Shown here in pieces: positions 1 to 12,834 of a stretch of DNA of 64,000 bases; the first letter of the stretch is position 1; every line of letters starts with the position of its first letter. The stretch covers positions 1,860,001-1,924,000 of the forward strand of contig JAALGY010000020.1 in assembly GCA_032358165.1 (NCBI GenBank), read 5' to 3'. This stretch comes from Diplosphaera chodatii (lineage: Eukaryota; Chlorophyta; Trebouxiophyceae; Prasiolales; Stichococcaceae). The notes under the pieces were generated by a model that saw nothing but the letters and a program-made list of their open reading frames with translations, made no database searches and was not told the origin of the DNA. The translations under genes were made by a program, and so were the position numbers.

Positions 1-3000
1 CGCCCGCGCTTTGCTTCCGATTGCAGATCTGCACCGCCCGCCTCGTCCCCGCCGCTGCGGCGGTAGTGGCGGCCTTCCCGCCCGCCGGCAGGGGCTTCAG
101 CATGGCCGTTGGCTGCTGCTTCGGGCTGCTCTGCTAGCCCTGCAGCTGGGTCTGCTGCCGCCGCTGGCACACCTGCTGCGCCGCCGCCGTCCCCATCTGC
201 CGTGTCACCAGGGTCGGGGCTTTGGCCAGACTGCTTTGCAAGCGTGTCAGCTGCGTCCCGTCGCTGCTTGCCTGCATCTGCTGCATCGTCATCTGTGGCC
301 TGCCGCCTGTCCGGCTTCTCCCTGTCTGCTCTGCCCGCATGCCTGTCCGACCTGCCCCTGTCTCTGCCCCTGTCCCGCTCCGCCCCATCACGGTCCCTGG
401 AGCTGTCCCGCCGCCGGCCGCGCTCGGCGCTGCCATCCCGTCCGCGAGGCAGCTTGGGCACCGGGCTGGGGCTGCGGCGGCTGCTGCGCTCGCGGCCGCG
501 CCTGCTGCCGTCGCCCGCCCTGTCGTCCCGCATGCTGCGGCTCTTGTCACGCCGCTCGTCTCCGCCCCTGGCGTCATGCCCGCTGCTGCGGCCACGGCCC
601 CGGGACCGCGAGCGCCGGTGCGAGTGCGAGCGGCGGGCCGGCGACCGGCTGCGGTGCCTGCGGCGTGGCGGCGTCGGTGACCTGCAGAAAATGCAGTGAC
701 AACATCATCAAAGTGCAACAGCAGGGTGCTGTTGTGATATCCAGGCTGGCGGGCACAAAGAGCCATGCTGGCACTGTCCACACTGAAAACATGACTCTGA
801 TGTTGCTGCTGAAGTGGCCACACAGCAGAGGACAGACCAGGGGGCCTTCCGACTGGCGCACCTGGGGCGCTTCTTGATGGGCGATGGTGTCCGGATGCGG
901 CGGCGGATGGGCGACGGGGTGCGCCGCCGCTTGCGTGGCGGGCTGAATGCCCGCTTCTGCGGGGGGCTGCATCGATGCAAGGTACAGGACTGACAAATGA
1001 CGTCTAGGATGAGCACAGCCACCTCTCAAAGGCATCGTGCTGGCTAAGTGCCACGCTGAGGGACAGCAAACAAAATCTAGAGGGCAACACGTGCACTGAA
1101 AGTGGAACAGGTGCGCACTCAGCAGCATATAAGATACCTGTGATCCCGGTAGCTGGTGCTGGCGCCACCTATGCCCTGCAGCCGTTTGGTCAGCGCCGCT
1201 GCAGCGGCCAGTGCGGCCGCCCGCTGCGACTGCGAGTTGGCGGGCACAGCTGCAGGGAAGGAGGCGCGATTACTCAGGCATGGCCCCTTTTTGAGTGGAT
1301 TGGCAAACACTTCGTGCAGGTGCCGAGCATCGTCTAACCTGCTGCAGCGCCCGCTGAGCCAGACGGCAGTGTTCTAGCGGCAGCCCGCATCTGCGCTACC
1401 TGCGCCGCCAGCGACTCCTGCTGCATCTGTGCCTGTCGCAACCAGAGACACAGCACATCTTGTATAATTGTTGATTGTCAAGTCATCCGCAGAGGCTTCA
1501 GGACTGCTCGATCTGCAAACTGCTGCACTGAAATCACGTCAGACACAAGCACTTGGAGTCAAGCAATGCTCTGCGCCAGTGGCAGCTCCAACAGCTGCTG
1601 CGCTCACAGACTGTCTCAGCATGTGCAGGGAGCGGCGATCTTCAGGCCAGCAGCACGGGCTGCATGGCCCACCAGCTGGAGCTGCGCCATGCGGTGGGCC
1701 TGCAGCGCGGCGGTGGGGTCGGGGGCGCCCTGCGGCGAGGCCTTGTGCGCGCTCGCCGCCAGCTCCACCTTGATGGTGGACCCCATGACGCTCATGTTGT
1801 TCATCGCCAGCGCCGCCCGCGCCTCCTGCAGACAGACAACGTATCCAGAAGGCTCAAGTGCTGTCTGTCAGGGCACCGTGCAAGCGCGTCAAGCTGACGT
1901 GGCCGAGCCATGAGAGTTGCAGCCTGGCACCAGCTGCCCCATCGAGGTCAGGGGTACTCCGCCACAGCAAGATGCTGCGGGGTGGGGTGGGGCCCCGCCT
2001 CGTACCTATGCCCCGACTGCCAGCCAGGATGGCGCTGTGACCGACTCAGCGACAGCTCCATGTTCCCCCTGTGCATGTGAGGCACGGTGCGGAGGCTTGG
2101 GCAAGCCACAACACAGCTGAATAGCACGAGGCACACCATGCACGGCACCGTACTGCACAGCACGTTGTCTGCCCTACTTGATAGAGGAATGAATCTTTCG
2201 AGGAGAGGACCTAGACAACATCTCAAGAATTGCACCTCCTCTTTCGAGAACTCGATGAAGGCGTAGGTGTTGTCCCTGCCCACGAGGCTGCAGTCCGAGA
2301 CGGAACCACAGAAGCCAAACAGCTGCTTGAGCTGCAGACAATGGCATGGTAATGTGAGTCATGTGAGATACGTGGAAATAGGTTGAGCAATGTGTGAGAC
2401 TGAAGCCCAGTGACAGCACGACAGCTGCACATTAGCAAAGCCACTGCACAGCGGGGCAGCAGGTTGTGCCACACCTGCTCAGCATTGATGGACTTGGACA
2501 GGTTGCCGACAACCATCATGCGCTTCTGCACAGTCTCATCTGTGGGAAACACCACGCCTGCCTCATGTGCTGCCGGCCCCTGCATGTAGGCAGCAAAAGT
2601 TCAGGAAACCGCTGGCATGGCTATTGCTGCGCTCCCAGAGTAACTGAGCGGTGACACAGAAGAAGCACATGCGCAAGCCTGCGAGAGCCTCACAATGGAG
2701 TTCTGCTGGGCCAGCATAGCGGCTGCAGCCTCCTCGCTGGCAGCCGACAGCCGCGCAAGCTCTGGGCCCAGCATGAGGGCGACCTCCTGCGCCGTGGATG
2801 CCAGACCGCCAGCGGGTGCTGCTGCTGCGCCGGCGCCGGCTGCTGCCGCATCCGCGTCGGCTTTGGACTCCGGCGGACTGAAGAACACAGGAAACGGGGA
2901 CCCGCCAGTCGGTGTGCCATTGATCTCGACAGTGAGCTACACGCCGCGGCCAGGACACAGCGCACAGTCAGTAAGCTGATCACAGATCCGATGCACTTAT

Positions 3001-3788
3001 CAATAAGCAGAAACAGCAGGCGAGATGTGGATCATAGAAAGCACAAACTGGTGTTCGCATTTGAGCTCAGATGTTCACCTCGTAGTTGCCACGAGCACTG
3101 ACAGTGTACACGCCAGTGTAACTGCCATCGTCATTGTCTTTAATCAGCACCACTGGGTTCTCATCCTTTGGAGCGCCCAGCTTTGGCACAATAAGCGCCT
3201 GTGCATGCAAAGCGCAGTGTGCTCTTGCTGTACTTCGCAGTGCCGGTAGGAAGCGTTTGAACCTCTAGTGGAGTTTGCCAAATTGGAGTATGCCAGATGA
3301 AAGATCGTACTGAGTCTATGCAGGGTGTTGCGCACCTCGACATGTGCACCGCCAATGGGCACTCGTTTGCCACCATAATCCTTGCATGTCACAAAGAACG
3401 ACATGGGCGACCCCGCGGCGCCACCAGACACACCGGGCCCCGTCACCTGCGGGACCACAACACGCAGAGCTCAGTATGCGCAGAGCGCCGCCACAGGGGC
3501 AGCGTTTGCAGGATGGCTCAACACGCAGTGATGCGCCCAAAACCCACAGTCAGGACCAATCACCATGCATTTCTCGGGCTCCGGGGGACCAGGAGGCCTG
3601 AGCCGCTCCTCCTCCTCAGAGTCCGGCTCTGATTCGTCCGACTCTGAGAGGTCGTCTGCGCCCAGGTGCACGGGTCGCTTGCCCACCATCGCCAGCTGCT
3701 TCGCAAGCTCGTCAGCAGTGGGCTCTGCTGCAGCATCTCCGCCTCCTTCAGCCGCTGAAACCACTTGCCAGGGTGGTGGGGTGGCCAT
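1..3788 (-). CDS. SR-like splicing factor: filamin repeat + RRM + RS domain (3' end off window)
   Basis: Eleven exons join in consistent phase: 3564-3788, 3337-3446, 3079-3198, 2694-2936, 2475-2579, 2236-2331, 1673-1825, 1339-1432, 1138-1249, 862-966, and 681 to beyond base 1. The start is the ATG of MATPPPWQ. After an acidic N-terminus, exons 2-4 encode one filamin/ABP280-type immunoglobulin-like repeat (DNDDGSYTGVYTV, then NGTPTGGSPFPVFFS). Exons 5-7 encode an RRM with RNP2-like VVGNLSKSI and RNP1-like YAFIEFS, followed by an Ala/Gln-rich helix. The last two exons are an RS domain (RRRTPSPIRRR, then many RS/RD/RE dipeptides). From the RRM onward this resembles SREK1/SRp508-type splicing regulators, so a nuclear role in splice-site choice is inferred. 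The filamin repeat is the odd part. The stop codon is not in the window. Confidence 0.85.
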
Positions 3789-4068
3789 GTTGAAGCGTCC
3801 AGGAGCTTCACTGGATGAAACTCAGATGTCAGCAGCCCAGCGCATCTGACCTAGGCCTTCAGCTGCGTCACAAGGCTGCTGCTGAAACTGCGACTCAGGC
3901 AAGAGAGTGCAAGACTCGGTACACTCCTCGATGACTGCATGAACAGGAGAGGCGTAAATCCATCACACCAGTGGTACACAAGTAGGTTTCAGATAGTAAA
4001 TAACCACCAGCTTCACCACTGTTGCAAGTGCAGCACATCATCCTCGGTACTTTGATGGTGATGTGCCA

Positions 4069-5733
4069 TCACTCTGGGGCTTGAACATGTTCTGATGAGA
4101 CTCCCTTAGCTGACAACTGCATGGACTCCGTCCTGAATAGCTTGACACCATCAGGGGCTATCGCAGACAAAGCCAACGCTGCACTCTCAGCATCCGCATG
4201 CGCCACCTGCAGAGCACGCACGCCAGCAACTGGCACTGTCCCACGAGAAGGCCATATGTTCTGCATGGAACACGGCGTGATCCATATCCAGGATGCAATC
4301 TGCACCATGGTCACTGCACCACTTGGACACTGAAGACTTACCCCCTTGCCATGAACGCTGCCACCTGAGAGCGTCGTTAAAGAAGCTTCGCTGTGCTTCA
4401 GCTCCCGCACCAGCCGTGTTGGCTGTAGAAAACCAAGTAAACACGCTGAGTTTCACGTCCTGCGGCCTTGAGGTGGACTTGCAGCACTGATGTACATCTC
4501 CCTGCCCGAGGCAAGTGAGGCGGTGGGGGTCTGCAGGCAATGACCTGCCGCAGGTCGCAAAAGAGGCGTGCCTCCCGCAGCCGCACAAACATGCGGTCCA
4601 CGCGGAGGAAGAAGCGGAGCAGCACATACCAGCAGTTGGGCATCACCCGCACCTGCGGCACCATGTTCAACCATTGGGGTTTGATGCCCCGCTTGCAGGC
4701 CTGCGAGCCTTGCAACGACAATGCGCAGTGATGCTCACTGCAAGGTACCGAGCAGTGCTGTGCTTGAGCATCCTTGCATCTCGGCTGTGCACCCAGCTTA
4801 AGGATAACGATCGAGGTTGGCAGCTGTGTTGATTCCAGAAGCATGCACGCGTCACCTTCACTGCCAGCTGTGCAGTACCATTGTCATCCAGCTCTGATTC
4901 GTATAGCGGCACATCCGCATAGAACAGGATGGGGTCGCGTGCCGTCAGCAATGCCAGGTCTGGCCCTGTTGCGCTCGTCTGCCAATCTCCTGCCGCTGCG
5001 CTGCTGGTGTCTGACGCTTCTGTTGCGCTGTCATTGCATACGCGCAAGCTGCCCGTATATGGCGTGGTGAAAGTCCTGTGGCATGCAGTGAGACCAAATT
5101 TTGGATATCTTTCTGGATATTGCATGGGCAGCATGCCGTGCAGCACCCTGCCATGCACTGCTGCAGTTAGACTGCGGGGCCGGTGTGTGCATTGCCCCTC
5201 TTACCAGTCATGCTTCAGGGTGGCAACCTTCGAGAGCGCATCTCTGCGCTCGTTCTGCCATTTGCTGGCGTGTCCCACCTACACATGAGGAAGGTAGCGC
5301 TGTGCATGCCTCCTGCATGCTCCCTGACTTCCGACCACGCGTCGAAGCACACTGACCTGACCTGCACAGGCGGTAGGCCTTCTTCCTTCCATGCTGCCAG
5401 CGCATCAGCTGCACTAAACTCGACCGCCGCGCCGGATGAGTGTGTCAATCGCAAGTAGCTGTCACCAAAAAGCTGCTCTGGCATGGCTGCGGTGTCTAGT
5501 CTCTCCCTCAGAGCATCAATCTCCGCATCCTCTGCAACGTGCATATTTGATGGTTGCAACCTCAGGTAGCTGCATGCTGCCCATGCGCAGTTGGTCTCAA
5601 GCTCTTCGGTGCAGCATGGCTCACTGCTAATGGGTCCTGTGCTGGCCTCGATCAGCCAACCTCTGTGGTCAATGCGCTGGCTGCCTGCATGTGCAGCCAG
5701 TCTACCGGAGTGACATCCACTGACATCGAACAT
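4069..5733 (-). CDS. TIP41: TIP41-like protein (TAP42/PP2A regulatory partner)
   Basis: Seven exons join in phase to 299 residues: 5625-5733, 5362-5531, 5205-5278, 4856-5075, 4545-4652, 4342-4422, 4069-4206. Family hallmarks appear in order: HRGWLIEASTGPI near the N-terminus, MPEQLFGDSYLRLTH, the WTFTTPYTG motif (its Trp codon is split by an intron), DPILFYADVPLYESELDDNG, and VMPNCWYVLLRFFLRVD. Length matches plant TIP41 proteins, about 290 residues. In yeast and plants TIP41 binds TAP42/TAP46 or PP2A-type catalytic subunits and modulates TOR-dependent signalling in the cytosol; that role is known for the family and inferred here. The start at 5733 is the first in-frame ATG before the conserved region. 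The gene is divergent from the alpha/beta hydrolase gene that begins at 6412. Confidence 0.93.
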
Positions 5734-6411
5734 TGCCGATGATCTTTATATCTCAAGACAGCAGTAGCTCTGCGAAGCTGCTTTCCCGCAAGGGCTGCGA
5801 CTTGAGCAGCAAGTTGCATGTTGCGGCACACCAAGTGCAGCTCACCAAAGCCTCGCGCCATGACGCACAAGGCTGCCGCAGCGATGGCCACGACTTCCGC
5901 AGGATCTATTGCCGAAATCCGCGGCTTACAGATGTCAATGCTCCATGTAACTCTGGGTTGGGAATGTCAGCGCGCCAGATCTAGGCGACTTGCTGCTCCT
6001 TCTGCAGGACAAGACGACGATGGCTGACCGAATCGAATGGCATGGAGTGCACACTGACTCTGCATTGCTTTTCCGAAATATGGCATATACTGCAAAGTAC
6101 AGACTGTCCCATCTCACACCCATGACGCGAGATCGCACCGTTGCTTTCAAGCTGCACTGACGGCCAAAAGTCATGCTCCTTGACTTCACCCAAATGACGC
6201 TTCTTCAAGATGTGGGCCTTGCGTCATGTGGGATGTGAGCCTGCCCGAAAGCCTGGCGACGAACAGGCGCCAGAAGCCATGTTGGCTCCTGTCTCAGTGG
6301 TCGCGGAGTTGTGCAGACGACAGCAAGTCACATACTGCAAATCTCCAGTGTGCATCTTGCGCGACAATGCCTGAATCGATGTGATAGCGGCGGCAGCAGC
6401 ATCATAGAGGC
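5734..6411. promoter_or_regulatory. Intergenic region between divergent TIP41 and hydrolase genes
   Basis: This 678-base stretch separates two divergent start codons and must hold both promoters or 5' UTRs. I recognise no core promoter motif. On the minus strand at about 5740-5960 there is an Ala-rich open stretch (around ISAIDPAEVVAIAAAAL) that looks mildly coding, but its frame runs into the first TIP41 exon in a different phase and I could not tie it to a gene. Confidence 0.35.
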
Positions 6412-9400
6412 ATGGCGTTTGGGCCAGCGCCTGCGCCGCAGCGAGACCGCCGGGGGCTGTGGGACCAACTGGTCGACTGCATCTGCCGTCCTCCACGGTG
6501 CGAGGAGATTGACGGACTCTGTCTCAGCTCTGTCAGAATAACAGCAACAAGGCAGCTGCTTTGCCTGCATGCACACAAGCAATGGCTTCTGGCAAGTGTC
6601 AGGTGACCATTGGCGGCAATTTATGCCACCGTCCAAGGATGCCGTGGTATGGTATGCAGCGATTGCTACTCGCTGCACGAGCTCATCGGCGGGACGCGTG
6701 GCAAGTTCACAATCGACCAGCGCCGCTTTCGGCGGGAAGACCTCGTGCTGGTGCGGCACCCGTTAATGACCGGAACGACATCAGGCTGTGGTCGCCCTTG
6801 TGCAGCTCTCGCGTGGCCGTCATTGACGTCGTCACCGATTCACACTGTGGAATGCACACAGAGCAACAAGCACGGCCAGAAGCTGCAGTGTAGCCACTAC
6901 AAATCACGCGGCCCCGCTGACAAGCGGTGCGGAAGCTTCACGGCTTGATTCTCAATTGCATTGCCAGAGCATGTGCTGCGTTGCACACTGATGCAGTGAT
7001 CCAGTGATACAACTGCTGTCTGATTTACACAGGCCCTGCGTGATCTATGCACACTGTAATTCGGGCAGCCGGCGAGATGCTGAGGAGGCGCTGTATGTGC
7101 TGCTGCCACACAACATCACCGTCTTCTGCCTAGACTTCGCGGTGAGGCTGCCTCTCTACATCACCACGTGCTCATTGCCATGTGCTGGCAAGCGGCAAAG
7201 AGGTGGACAGCGGACAGCGCGGGGATGCACATGGCAGACATTTGTGCTGTGATGACTGTCGGTCACTGCTGGCAGTGGTGGTGGCAAGGTGGATGCCATT
7301 GCAGGGGCTGCAGGCGGTTGCCCGGCAGTGGGGATCTGTTTGGAGGCTGAAGTGTTGCTGCATGGATCGCTGCCTGTAGTGCAGTGCTGAAACGACTACA
7401 TTCCAGATCAGCGACACCACGGGTGGCTGGTGTGCAGGGCTCCGGGCTGTCGGACGGCGAGTGGGTGACACTGGGTGCGCACGAGGTGGACGACCTGGCG
7501 GCTGCAGTGCAGCACCTGCGGGATGCGGGGCAGACGTCCACCATTGGGCTGTGGGGCCGGTCGATGGGCGCTGTCACTGCGATGGCGTATGCCCGGCTGG
7601 ACCCCTCCGTGTGTGGCATCGTGAGCGCCCGCGGCTTCAGCATCAGCATGCTGACTGAGTTGGCTGCCGTCTGCGTACACACACCAGCGATGGCTGCTCC
7701 ACGATGCATGGACACTGCAACAAATTGCGCAGGTGGTTGACAGCCCCTTCTCGCGGCTGACTGACCTGATGACAGAGCTGGTGGTGGAACAGGTGTGTCC
7801 GCTGCCTTTTAAACCCTCTCTATGCCAGCATTTGGTGCGCGCCGCCACATGCTCATATCTGTAACCTGTCTTTTGGGCAGCTGAGAGGTCAACAGAACTC
7901 ATACAAGCAATATGCTTACACTGCTGAGAGCCTCCCTGTGGCTGTGCATCGCAGAAGCTGCCCATCCCGCGGCCATTCATGCGTGTGGCATTGTCCATGA
8001 TGCGGAGATCGGTGCGGAAGCGCGCACACTTCAGCATCGACGATGTCGCCCCGCTGGACTATGTGGGCGAGACCTTCGTGCCGGTGCTCTTTGGTGAGTT
8101 GCACCAGTGGAAAGGGTTCTCGCAGGGTCCTCTCTGCATCTCTTTGACATCTCTGTATGGCAGGCAACCAGATGTATGCCAGTCTAGTGAGGAGTCTATC
8201 GAGGAGGCTTGCACCCTTTGGGGCTCAATGCGAGGGGCCTGCTTCGGTTCGTGGCTGTGCAGGGCATGCCACGGAGGACACTTTCGTGGGAAAGCACCAC
8301 AGCGAGCGCCTGGTGGCGGCGTATGCTGGTGACAAAAACTTCATCACGTTTCGTGGCGATCACAACAGCGTCAGGTCAGCAGGGAGAAGAGAGTGTCCCA
8401 ACACAGTGAAGCTTTAAATATAAGTGCTGTTGCACATTGACGGTGACGGGCCTGTAGGCGTCTGACCCAGAAGGTGCTGCGCTGCAGGCCGAACTTCTTC
8501 TATGCCTCAGTGCTCATCTTCTTCCACAATGTGCTCCAGTGTGAGGACGAGCTGCCAGAAGTCCCCACTCCGAGGTGCGCTGTTGTTTTACTGTGCAACC
8601 GCATTCTAGTGGCAAATTGTATTGCAGCTGCAGCTATGCAACGTCCTGTGAGCTGCAGCATGACTGAAGAAACATTGCTTTGCTCGAGTCAAAACTGACA
8701 TTGAGCACCGACCGAGTTTGCAGGCATGCAAGGGGCTCAATGCGGGACCAGCTTTCTCGCCAGTCCCTTGGGATCACAGACAGCGATGCCAGCTCCCTGT
8801 CTCTCAGCTTCACAGCGTGCGCTCTGTTTACCACTCCATGCTACATGCAAAGATTATCGCCTGCTTGTCTGCATCCTCAGAGCAGCTCCTGATGTTGAGT
8901 TTGCTAGCTGCAGGCCTTCAGCTCTCTCGGCAGCATCTCCAACAGCAGAGGCAGGGGGGCCGTCGCCTACCGCCGCCTCAGTCTCATCAGGCAGCTCCCC
9001 AGTGGCGCAGCCCCAGCGTGACTCTGATTTTGGCGTCGTGCTGGACCCTGCGGTGGTTGCGGCACGCGCAAACCCCTTCCGCCGTGGCTCTTTGGTGCGA
9101 ATTGACCTTTCTGGCCTTTCACAGAATCCTTCCAGTGGTCAAATCGGTGTCCACTGAGGCTGGGTGTGCAGCTGCAACTTGCATGTGCGTCCTCAACATG
9201 CACTGCAGCAAAGCAGAGATAGAGGTGAGGGGCCGTGCAGTTTGGAGAGGATGACCATGAGTCTAACATCTGACAAGGTGTTGACTGCTCAGGCGTCAGA
9301 ATCAGCAACCTCAGATGGCGGCAGTTCCATCCACTCGATGGGTGGTTCCTTCACCGGGGTCCGTGCCCTGCCGCCGACAGTGCCTCTGAGTGCTGTGTCA

Positions 9401-12341
9401 CTGGACGACAATGCCAGCAGGTAGGCCAAGCGCATTGCTGGTGAGATGTGGCAGTAGCTGTTGTGTTGTCCCACTTGAGGGCTGATGCTGGTAGAGGGCT
9501 CTCGGACAAACAAAAGTTGATGCGGGTTGAGGACCTGCTGCAGGCAGGTCAAGACACATTGTGTGTCACTCAGCACAACGTCTCTTTGCTTGCAGGCAGT
9601 CTCGAGGCAGCAGCCCAGGCTGTGATCCGCACACAGCATCCGCAGCAGCAACATTTGTTGCTGGCGGTGAGGATGCCGACTTGCAACTGGCACTGGAGGC
9701 ATCGCTCCAACAACAGCAACCGCAGCCAATGCCGCCAGCATCTCCTCCACCAGCTGGCAGGTGGGGTCGGGTGCCTTGGCTTGCGTGCTGGTGTCCCATA
9801 TGGCTGCTGGCGCATGGTCTGAAAGCAGCTTACACAGCCAGAAGATGCAACAGATTGCTGCTGTGTGGTATTACATTGCATTGCACTCTGTCTTTAGGCA
9901 ACCGCAGTCGCCAGAGCAGCTGGCTGACATGGTGCTGCAGCGGCTGCCGGCGCAAACAGGTGTCGGTCCAGCGGCAGAGGCTGTGTCTGCCGATCTGGGG
10001 TGCGCCCGCTGTGCCTCCCTGTACTTTGCGCTGGCTTCGTGCGGATGCAGTGCCTTTAGATGGACCTCGCATTCGTGCCAGGCTTGACGGAGTGTTGATG
10101 CGGGGCCAGGAGCTCGAGTGTGCTGCGATGGTCCTGATCTAATGCTGCTGCCCTGCATCTATGCTCAAGTAGTACCATGTAGCTCATATAGCATCACAGC
10201 AGCAGTGATCCGCATAGACGTTTTGCAACTGTGGCTAATTGGCTGCTGAGGTGTTTCACTTAAGTGCATTCCAACCATTGTGCAGGATCAGCGTTGAGGA
10301 GGTAGAGGCATCGATGGTGGCGGCTGCGATCCGGCTGTCGCTGCAGGAAGCAGATGGCAGCACCCCTGCCGATCCGGCGAAGCCTGTAGGTCCCACAGGG
10401 CCTGCCAGCCTCAAGATGGTGCCCAGTGCATTGGCAGACGAACGTAATGAATATGTCAGCAAGCTGCACGCGTGCCTGTGTCCCAAAAGTGCTGCGCTCC
10501 TTGAAGTCCCTGAGGCAGAGATGCTGTGTGATGTAATATGCAGGTGGCTGCGGCAGCAGCGCACATCCATCGCAGCAGAAGCGGCAGCAGCAGTGGCAAC
10601 GGCGGCAACGGACTGCCCCCGCGGCCACGTGTGCCCTTCCGCAGCAGATCAGCAGGTGGCTGGCATGAGCTGTGGGTACCATTGCAGCATTTTCGAATGC
10701 ACTATCCTCTGGTCGCTGGCTGGCTGCTGTTTCTTAAAAATACCTCTGTCATGCTCGACCAGGCACCTCGAGCCCCCTGCGACGCAGCAGCTCGTCTGCT
10801 CACGATGCCGCCGGCGCCAACAATGTCAGCAGCCCTGCAGCCGCGCAGGACACTTACCGTGGGGCAGCGGCCCAGGAGCTGCCGCCCATCGTGGGCCATG
10901 TCACCGGCAGCCTGCGGGTCTCGCCCGGCGCAGCAGGCGGCAGCCCCAGCAGCGATAGGAGCAGCGGTGACATGCAGCAGGGCTCGCCATTTGCGCCCAC
11001 GTTTATGCGGCCGCAGGCGGCAAACGATGACGCCACAGGCACACTTCCGGCCAAAGCCGCGGCAGACGCAGGAAATAGCAGCGGCAGCGGTGGCCAGGCG
11101 CAGCCTGGCGGACACGTGGGCCTGGTGCATGTGGAGCTGGGGCCTCCAGGTGGCAAGCAGGACAATGGAAGCAGTGCTGCCGGCAGTGGGTCAGCTGCCA
11201 TGGCCGGGCCAGCGGCAGTGGCAGGATCAGGCGATGGCGTGAGCAGCGATGGAGCAGCGCCAGTAGACAGCAGGAGCAGCCTTAGCGCAGCCATAAGCAA
11301 TGCCAGCAGCTGGGCGGCAGCACGCGAGCACCAGCACCTCGGGCATGCAGCCAGCAACGGCAGCAACGGCAGCAGCGATGACGGCCAAGCAGCCGGTGAG
11401 CCTGCAGTACACACTGCATCAGCAGTTGCAACCAGGCTATGCTCAGCACGGCAGGAGCAAAGGACCCAGGCGGGACACGCAATTGAGCTGGGGCTGGGAA
11501 ACGCATGGTGCTACCAAATTTGTGCGTATGCAGGAGCGCCAGCACAACAGCGCCGCCCATGGTGGGGCGGCGACAGGTCGGCAAGCATGCGCCGCCTCCC
11601 CAGCGACACCGCCACCTCGGCGGCGGGCTCCGGGCTGCTGGGCCTCAGCCGCAGCGGGCGCCCTGCTGCGGAGCGGGCAGGCGCGCTGCTAAACCCTCAA
11701 CCATTAACCCTCTTCTCCGTGGCACATCCTGCTGCTAGTGCAACTCTGTGGTGACAGGCAACGTCGATGCACTGTGAAGCGTGCCCATGTCGGAGCGGTT
11801 CTGACAGTCTGGATGGCAACTGAGTGCAGGGCTGCAGCGCTCAGTCTTTGGGAGCGCCGATGGCTTGACGTTTTACACAGCCCTGGGAGCGTCAGACACC
11901 GAGGGACAGCGGTATGGCATGTCATGCGCCGTGCCTGTGGCTGGTGGCGCAGTCATGGTTGCACCCAAGATTTGATTCGTAGCGGCACTTCTGTTGAACA
12001 CACCCCTGTACCTTGGGTTATTGATGCGGTTTCGAAAACCACACAGGCGCACAGGCTCAGATGGTGGAGGTGATGGGTCATCAGAGGCCCAGCAGGACGC
12101 GCCCTGGCAGCCTGCTGCTCGCAGTGACAGCAGGCAGCTGCACGCTGCCTCGGCGCCAGGCGCAGCATCCCCGGCACCCAGCGACACAAGCAATGGCGGT
12201 GCCCAGTTCACTGGGAATGGTGCTGGCGACATCCCGTCACCGCAGCGCCCTGTCAGGCCCGTCCTCATTGGCGGCGAGGCTCCGTCCCCGCAGCGGCCGT
12301 CAAGGCCTAAGCCAGCGTTCCTGACAAACAGGCAATACTAA
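6412..12341 (+). CDS. Alpha/beta hydrolase (serine hydrolase) with C-terminal ubiquitin-interacting motifs
   Basis: Exons in phase: 6412-6497, 6660-6750, 6862-6926, 7033-7141, 7438-7620, 7733-7792, 7955-8093, 8263-8374, 8488-8574, 8881-9094, 9293-9420, 9596-9760, 9898-9999, 10286-10385, 10544-10655, 10763-11395, about 11534-11710, about 11838-11911, 12047-12341, giving roughly 980 residues. The N-terminal RPPR motif, the nucleophile elbow GLWGRSMG (Ser about 159), Asp in HATED (about 250) and His in GDHNSV (about 278) give a complete triad of the bem46/S9-like algal-plant subfamily. Behind it come two UIM-like helices (DLQLALEASL at 9669-9707; AAAIRLSLQE at 10296-10349) and a long Ser/Gly/Ala-rich tail. 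The usual HG before the oxyanion hole reads HC. Substrate is unknown. Exons 15, 17 and 18 are the least certain. Confidence 0.85.
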
Positions 12342-12834
12342 AGAGATCCAAGTAGAGCAGCGACGCAGCACACTGTACAAGTAGCCCTGTATCGTTTCTG
12401 CATAGACAGTTGAGAAACCAGTACTGGTGCAACGGACGCTGCCGGCCTGCAGCATCACATATGGTGACTTTTCAGTAGAGGCATTCAGTAGAGTCAGAAC
12501 TGACCCACGCAGCTGTGCCATCAACGTCAAGATGTGTGGTGCCGGTTCGGAAGAGATGGCTTGCCAAAAGGGGTACCGCTGAGGCTGCGCGGTACAACAG
12601 GGCATGCCCAAGCCGCGATCAGACCTCAACACTGCCCAGTTGTGTGCTGACAGCAAGTCATGCGACAAGTGTACCTCGCTTCTGGTCCGAGGGTTGAAGG
12701 CTTGGACAGGAGCGGTAAGCGTGAACCGTGCCAACTCCCTGCCAGCTGGTGCCGCCCTTGCACATCATGCACGTGTAACCACGAGGCAAGCAGTGTGCTG
12801 GGCGTCCTCGACACCTTGTTATACAGGAGCCGCC
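12342..12834. other. Intergenic region, no feature seen
   Basis: About 490 bases between the hydrolase stop and the start of the WD40 gene on the same strand. It should contain the hydrolase 3' UTR and the next promoter. I see no TGTAA signal, repeat or convincing exon. Confidence 0.5.

Noticed and set aside
11..877. 288-codon plus-strand open frame
   Set aside because: It is the antisense shadow of the RS-domain exons of the splicing-factor gene.
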